Below are positions 59,899 to 64,000 of a DNA stretch of 64,000 nucleotides, one piece after another. The notes under the pieces are model-generated. The model saw only the letters and a program-made list of their open reading frames with translations. It searched no databases and was not told where the DNA came from. Within the stretch, counting starts at the first letter, position 1. Every line of letters starts with the position of its first letter. A program made the translations under genes and the position numbers. Source of the DNA: Deinococcus puniceus (GTDB lineage: Bacteria > Deinococcota > Deinococci > Deinococcales > Deinococcaceae); NCBI RefSeq assembly GCF_001644565.1, contig NZ_CP011387.1, positions 3,501-67,500 of the forward strand, in the 5' to 3' direction.

Positions 59899-60942
59899 TC
59901 ACAGATTCGCCTTAAAAAACGCCACGCTGCGCCGGAGGGCCACTTGCAAATTCTGGCTCAGGTTGTGGTTATCGCCCTCGTAGCGGTAGGCTTCCACGCC
60001 CTGCCCAGCAGCCCGCAAGTCGTCGGCCAAGGCTTTCTGAAACGAGTAGGGCACATCGGCGTCGTTGGTACCGTGATGCAGCTGAATGGGCCTGCCGTTC
60101 AGGTCGCGCAGCAGGGCATTGGGACTGAGTGCCCGCAGGTAGCGGCGGTTCAGGCGGTCTAGGGTGGGTTTTGGGCCAGTGGCGGGCGGGTTCCAGTCTG
60201 TCGCCAATACGTCATAGCCCGCGACTACGCCTGCCCACAGAGACGCGGCTTTCAGGCTTTTATCAACCAGCATGGCCCGCAGACTCAGTTGGCCGCCCAT
60301 AGAGTGGCCCCACAGCCCCAGCCGCGCCGGATTCACGCGCCTGTCGGCCTTGAGGCTGGCGGCGGCGTTCAGCACATCTACCGTGTAGCCGGGGTCGTTG
60401 TAGCCGCCGAGCGCCTCGCCCTCACTGCTGCCGTGCCCCCGGTAATCGCTCTTTAGGGTCACGAATCCGGCTCGGGCAAAGGCGTCTTGGTAGGCCACAT
60501 AGCGCTCGGTGGTGCGGTACTCGTCGGGCGGAATGTACCCGTGATTGAACACGATGGCAGGCCACCCACCCGGCGGCGGCGCACCGTTGGGCACGGTCAG
60601 CAGGGCATTGATCCGGAGTCCATCGGACTGGTAGCTGACGACTTGCCGCGAATAGTTTGCCCCGGCCCGCAGAGTTTCACGTACCGTGAGGGCGCTGCCG
60701 GGGTACTCCCGCGCCCGGAGCGCCTGTACGCTGATGGGCTGCCGCGTCACGAGTGCAGTCAGGGCTGCGTCGGTCAGGGTGCCGTTTGGGGCGGGGGCCG
60801 TGGGGTCAGAGGGAGCGGAAGTCGTGGGCTGACTCGTTGAATTTTCTGGCAGCGCAAACGGCAGATTCTCCGGCTGAGTCACCGCTACCCAGCCCGCACC
60901 CGCCACCAACAGCAGCAATCCCAGTTGCACCAGACGCCGCAT
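59899..60942 (-). CDS. Alpha/beta hydrolase, prolyl-oligopeptidase-like (copy 2)
   Basis: A 347-residue exported or membrane-anchored hydrolase: N-terminal hydrophobic stretch, Pro/Thr-rich linker to about residue 60, then a catalytic domain with IVFNHGYIPPDEYRTTERY, SDYRGHGSSEG, nucleophile elbow GLWGHSMGGQLS, TNDADVPYS with the Asp and EGDNHNLSQ with the His. It is a paralogue of the adjacent gene, with long near-identical stretches. Only 5 bp separate the two, so they form an operon. Confidence 0.85.
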   Translation of the reverse strand: MRRLVQLGLLLLVAGAGWVAVTQPENLPFALPENSTSQPTTSAPSDPTAPAPNGTLTDAALTALVTRQPISVQALRAREYPGSALTVRETLRAGANYSRQVVSYQSDGLRINALLTVPNGAPPPGGWPAIVFNHGYIPPDEYRTTERYVAYQDAFARAGFVTLKSDYRGHGSSEGEALGGYNDPGYTVDVLNAAASLKADRRVNPARLGLWGHSMGGQLSLRAMLVDKSLKAASLWAGVVAGYDVLATDWNPPATGPKPTLDRLNRRYLRALSPNALLRDLNGRPIQLHHGTNDADVPYSFQKALADDLRAAGQGVEAYRYEGDNHNLSQNLQVALRRSVAFFKANL

Positions 60943-60947
60943 CGTGG

Positions 60948-61931
60948 TTACAGATTCGCCTTGAAGAAAGCCACGCTTCTGTTCAGGGCGGTGGTCAGAT
61001 TTCGGCTCAGGTCGTGGTTGTCGCCGGGATACACGTAGCTTTGCACGGGCTTGCCGATGGCCTTCAGTTGCTCGGTCAGGCGGGTATGGAAGGCGACTGG
61101 CACGTCGTTGTCGGCGGTGCCGATGTGCAGCTGCACCGGGCCGCTGATGTCAGCGAGGTAAGAATTGGCGGCCAGCGTATTCCAGAACTTGGGGTTGGCC
61201 TGCGGCGTGCCGTATTTGGCGACTGCTTTTTGCCTGAGCGCCAGCACCGACTTGGGAATAGACGCCGGAACCGGGCTACGCCACTCGTTGATGATCTGGT
61301 TGTAGTCGCCCACCACGCCCGCCCAAATCACGCCTGCCTTCACTTGGCGGTCTATCACCATCGCCCGCAGGGTCAGGAACCCCCCCATAGAGTGGCCCCA
61401 CATCCCAATTCGGGCCGGATTCACGCGCTTGTCGGCCTTCAGACTGGCCAGCGCGTTCATCACGTCGGTGGTGTAATCAGGCGCGAAATAACCGCCCAGC
61501 GCCTCGCCCTCACTGCTGCCGTGCCCCCGGTAGTCGCTTTTCAGGGTGATGAATCCGGCCCGCGCAAAAGCGTCTTGGTAAGCCACATAGCGCTCGGTGG
61601 TGCGGTACACGTTGGGCGGAATGTACCCATGATTAAATACGATAGTGGGCCAGCCCCCCTTGGGCGGCGTGCCGTTGGGAACGGTCAGGAGGGCATTGAT
61701 CCGGAGTCCGTCGGACTGATAACTGACGACCTGCCGCGAGTAGTTGGCCCCCGCACGCAAGTTTTGCTGCACCGTCAGGGGGCTGCCCACGAAGGTCTTG
61801 GCCCGCGCCGCCGGGATACTCATCTGGGCAGCGTCCAGCTTGGCAAGGGCTGCCGCCGACTGCGCCTGTGCCGGAAAAGAAATTAAGAGGGCCGTAATCG
61901 CCACGCCGAACCCGCACCGCTTGAACGTCAT
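60948..61931 (-). CDS. Alpha/beta hydrolase, prolyl-oligopeptidase-like (copy 1)
   Basis: A 327-residue secreted hydrolase with a signal peptide (about 1-24, VAITALLISFPAQAQSA). It shares NHGYIPPNVYRTTERYVA, SDYRGHGSSEGEALGG, GMWGHSMGGFLTLRA (Ser in GHSMGG), ADNDVPVAFH and PGDNHDLSRN with copy 2. First gene of the pair. The family includes acetyl esterases and dipeptidyl peptidases; the substrate is unknown. Confidence 0.87.
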   Translation of the reverse strand: MTFKRCGFGVAITALLISFPAQAQSAAALAKLDAAQMSIPAARAKTFVGSPLTVQQNLRAGANYSRQVVSYQSDGLRINALLTVPNGTPPKGGWPTIVFNHGYIPPNVYRTTERYVAYQDAFARAGFITLKSDYRGHGSSEGEALGGYFAPDYTTDVMNALASLKADKRVNPARIGMWGHSMGGFLTLRAMVIDRQVKAGVIWAGVVGDYNQIINEWRSPVPASIPKSVLALRQKAVAKYGTPQANPKFWNTLAANSYLADISGPVQLHIGTADNDVPVAFHTRLTEQLKAIGKPVQSYVYPGDNHDLSRNLTTALNRSVAFFKANL

Positions 61932-62202
61932 GCCTGCACCCTAACGGCACGGCGGGGCAAATACCGGGCGCGAGCCTACCAACACGCGCTGATTCAGCCT
62001 TGAGGTTGCTCTCAAAGCCAACTCAGGAGCGGGGCTGGGGCGGGGTTTCTGGGGGTGGGGTCTAAGGGTACGGTGTCTAAGGGTTTAGGGTAGGAAGGTC
62101 TAAGAAGGGCAATGGCTGCGCTCACTCACCCCACTGCTGCACAGCTCTGCGAGTCCCCCTCAAGGGGGTGATGGAACAAAAACAAAGCTTCACGAGCCAT
62201 CC
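61932..62202. repeat. Intergenic region with family BC copy 3
   Basis: TCTAAGGGTACGGTGTCTAA GGGTTTAGGG at 62061, a B core (CTCACTCACCCCACTGCTGC) at 62110 and TTCACGAGCCATCCTTAGAC at the right end. The right end overlaps the 3' end of the LacI gene. No gene is supported in the 270-bp gap. Confidence 0.65.
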
Positions 62203-63384
62203 TTAGACCCGCGTCACTCGCCGCCCTGTGCTTCCCCGCACCACCAACGTCGTCGGCAACAACACGTTCGGCGGTGTTTCTCCGGCCAATAACGCCAGAA
62301 GCGCACGTCCGGCCTGTTCGCCTTTTTGGGTCGTGGGCTGGCTCACGGTGGTCAGATTCAGCGCGGCACTGCTGGGAATGTCGTCGAATCCGGTCAGGCT
62401 CAGGTCTTCGGGCACGCGCAGGCCGAGGGCTGTCGCCGCTGCCAATGCTCCCTGTGCCAACACGTCGCTCATGCACAGCAGCGCGGTGGTGTCTGGACGA
62501 GCCGTGAGCAAGGCGTGGGCGGCGATCTGTCCACCTTCGGGCGTGTTGTCGGCCACCTCGTACACGGGCAGGTCTGCCGCAACTGTGCCGTGCAGGGCGG
62601 CGCGGTAGCCCTGCAAGCGGGCCAGAATATGGGTATTGGTGGCCCGGCGTTCCCGCTCCAACGACAGGATTCCAGCCACACCATCGGCCCGCAGCGGCAA
62701 CGCCAGCACCCCGATGGCTTCGTGTTCCAGCGCCAACAGATGCTCGGCAGCCTGTGTGGCACCGTCCGCATCGTCAATGCCGATGACCGGGTGGGCAACG
62801 CGGGGAACACCGGAGGCAGCGTCCGGGCGCACCGCATGATCGACCAACACCGTCGGCAGATTGCGGGTCAGGGCGGCATCGAGCAGCGGGCTGCCGTGCG
62901 CCGTGGCATAGCTGATAAACCCGTCCACGCTGGCACTGCGGGCGGCGTCTCCAGCAGGCGCGGCTTCACTGCGGCCCGACAGCAGCAGCAAACTCAGGCC
63001 CGCATCCTGAAGGGCATGGGCCACACCGCCCAGAAACAAACTGGCGGCAGGATCGGCGAAGGCGTAAGACAGCGGCGCGTCGTACAGCACGCCGATGACC
63101 TGGGTGCGCCCGCGCCGCAGACTGCGGGCCAACGGGTCAGGCCCGGTGTACCCCAACGCCGCCGCCTGTTCGAAGACCCGCTCCCGCAGATCGGGGGACA
63201 GCTGGTCGGGACGGTTGTAAGCATTGCTGACCGTCGCCACCGACACACCGAGAGCCTGAGCCACATCACGCAGGGTCGTTCGGCGGGGTGAGGGCGGTCT
63301 TGTTCCCTCCGGGCCTCCAGTCGGCTGCTGCGCCCCTGACTCGGAAGAAGGCGCGGCGGGCACTGGGGTCTTGGCGGACGGCAT
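62203..63384 (-). CDS. LacI-family transcriptional regulator
   Basis: A 393-residue sugar- or nucleoside-type repressor. A Pro/Ser-rich N-terminus (about 36 residues) precedes the DNA-binding HTH TTLRDVAQALGVSVATVSNA. The rest is a type-1 periplasmic-binding-like sensor domain with VIGVLYDAPLSYAFADP, DGFISYATAHG, VDHAVRPDA and a C-terminal LTGFDDIPSSAALNLTTVSQ. I start at ATG 63384; the longer frame lies across the divergent promoter. It probably controls the MFS gene beside it. Confidence 0.9.
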   Translation of the reverse strand: MPSAKTPVPAAPSSESGAQQPTGGPEGTRPPSPRRTTLRDVAQALGVSVATVSNAYNRPDQLSPDLRERVFEQAAALGYTGPDPLARSLRRGRTQVIGVLYDAPLSYAFADPAASLFLGGVAHALQDAGLSLLLLSGRSEAAPAGDAARSASVDGFISYATAHGSPLLDAALTRNLPTVLVDHAVRPDAASGVPRVAHPVIGIDDADGATQAAEHLLALEHEAIGVLALPLRADGVAGILSLERERRATNTHILARLQGYRAALHGTVAADLPVYEVADNTPEGGQIAAHALLTARPDTTALLCMSDVLAQGALAAATALGLRVPEDLSLTGFDDIPSSAALNLTTVSQPTTQKGEQAGRALLALLAGETPPNVLLPTTLVVRGSTGRRVTRV

Positions 63385-63412
63385 AAGGAATGCTACCGTA
63401 TACCGGAGTGAT

Positions 63413-63426
63413 CTGAAACGATTCAG
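63413..63426. promoter_or_regulatory. Candidate LacI-type operator
   Basis: CTGAAACGATTCAG is a near-perfect palindrome (one mismatched pair near the centre) with the CG centre typical of LacI/CcpA-family sites. It lies in the 105-bp gap between the lacI start and the MFS start. Confidence 0.5.
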
Positions 63427-63489
63427 ACTTGGATACCCCCTTCTCCCCCATCGCCTCCCCCATTGCCGCTGTTCCGTAGAGGTTTTGCT

Positions 63490-64000
63490 ATGACTGACGC
63501 CGCCCAGATGACGCCTTATACACCCCGACACTCTGAGATGGCTCGGCAGGCGCTGGGGCTGGTCTTTCTGACCAACGGCGCGGTGTTCGGGACTTGGGCA
63601 GTGAACATTCCCAGCGTCCGCGACGCACTGAGTCTCAGCGAAACACAGGTGGGACTGGCGCTGCTGGCCATCGGATTGGGCAGTCTGCTGACCATGCCGG
63701 TCACGGGCAGCTGGACTTCGCGTTACGGCAGCCACCGGGTCACGCTGATCGCCATGTTCGCATTCATCTTTGCGCTGGCTTTGCCTTTTCTGGCTCCTAA
63801 TCTGCTGGTGTTGGCTCTCGCTCTCGCCGTGATGGGAGCGGCCAACGGCGCAATGGACGTGGCCATGAACGCGCAGGGCGTAACCGTAGAACGGGCTTTG
63901 GCTCGCCCGGTCATGAGCCGCTTTCACGCCTACTTCAGCTTAGGAAGTGTGATGGGCGCGCTGCTGGGCACCGTGTTGGTGGGCCGCGTGCCGATGCTGA
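63490..64000 (+). CDS. MFS transporter, partial (runs past the window end)
   Basis: The open frame from ATG 63490 continues to the end of the window without a stop, so at least 170 residues are encoded. It has an N-terminal hydrophobic start LVFLTNGAVFGTWAVNIPSV, alternating membrane helices, and MGAANGAMDVAMNAQGV, a phrase typical of the YbjJ-like sugar or drug MFS branch. The gene is divergent from lacI, which may regulate it. The C-terminal half is not visible. Confidence 0.85.
   Translation, partial: MTDAAQMTPYTPRHSEMARQALGLVFLTNGAVFGTWAVNIPSVRDALSLSETQVGLALLAIGLGSLLTMPVTGSWTSRYGSHRVTLIAMFAFIFALALPFLAPNLLVLALALAVMGAANGAMDVAMNAQGVTVERALARPVMSRFHAYFSLGSVMGALLGTVLVGRVPML

Overview
The window is a GC-rich chromosomal segment that most resembles a member of the genus Deinococcus. 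This rests on recognised gene content, not on a database search: an OmpR-type regulator that closely resembles DrRRA, which is required for radioresistance in D. radiodurans, lies next to RNase J, and there is a short RNB exoribonuclease of the D. radiodurans RNase II type. Housekeeping genes dominate. I see no rRNA, tRNA, CRISPR array, transposase, prophage or plasmid functions.

Layout: 0.1-2.3 kb, an ABC ATPase-permease pair and a small membrane protein. 2.4-8.8 kb, a proteostasis and RNA-decay block on the minus strand (clpP-clpX, lon, rnj). 9.3-12.9 kb, the DrRRA-like regulator, a multi-PAS histidine kinase and an Rcp1-type receiver. 13-19.7 kb, a repeat-rich exported WGxxGxxG protein, an HD protein, a DUF418 membrane protein, a YebC regulator, an amidohydrolase and a receiver-SARP fusion. 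19.8-26.3 kb, alaS, a methyltransferase/MmcQ pair, a phosphoesterase and a lipoprotein hydrolase. 26.6-28.1 kb, divergent sulfurtransferase and sufE genes sharing a perfect palindrome. 28.2-30.4 kb, a three-gene DUF2089/SHOCT-like/DUF4097 module on a strong promoter.

30.4-36.5 kb holds an RNB nuclease and both steps of agmatine-to-putrescine conversion (aguA, aguB). 36.6-46.2 kb holds fabI, an M42 aminopeptidase, overlapping glpK-glpD, a YgjP-type metalloprotease and two fatty-acid oxidation genes. 46.4-49.1 kb holds a PBP4-type DD-peptidase and galE. 49.1-53.5 kb holds a YibE/F protein and a probable zinc-starvation operon (COG0523 GTPase, AztC/ZnuA-like binding protein, AztD-like chaperone) behind a perfect palindrome that looks like a Zur box. 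53.6-64 kb holds an M20 dipeptidase, an orphan Clp N-domain protein, rtcB, a small lipoprotein, a methyltransferase, an SDR, two tandem alpha/beta hydrolases and a divergent lacI/MFS pair cut by the window end.

Intergenic DNA is unusually structured. Several dispersed repeat families recur: a palindromic element of about 105 bp ending in GAACCCCCC/GGGGGGTTC, a composite of about 100-165 bp bounded by TCTAAGGGTCTA-like ends, and short ATACGGAYT elements. There are also a 14-bp tandem repeat in the RNase J leader, a 27-bp perfect inverted repeat at 47.9 kb and a promoter-plus-terminator pair at 14.6 kb that may mark a small RNA or leader. The observations I consider most worth follow-up are the DUF2089/SHOCT/DUF4097 module, the split zinc operon with its palindrome, the RNase J leader repeats and the 14.6-kb leader.
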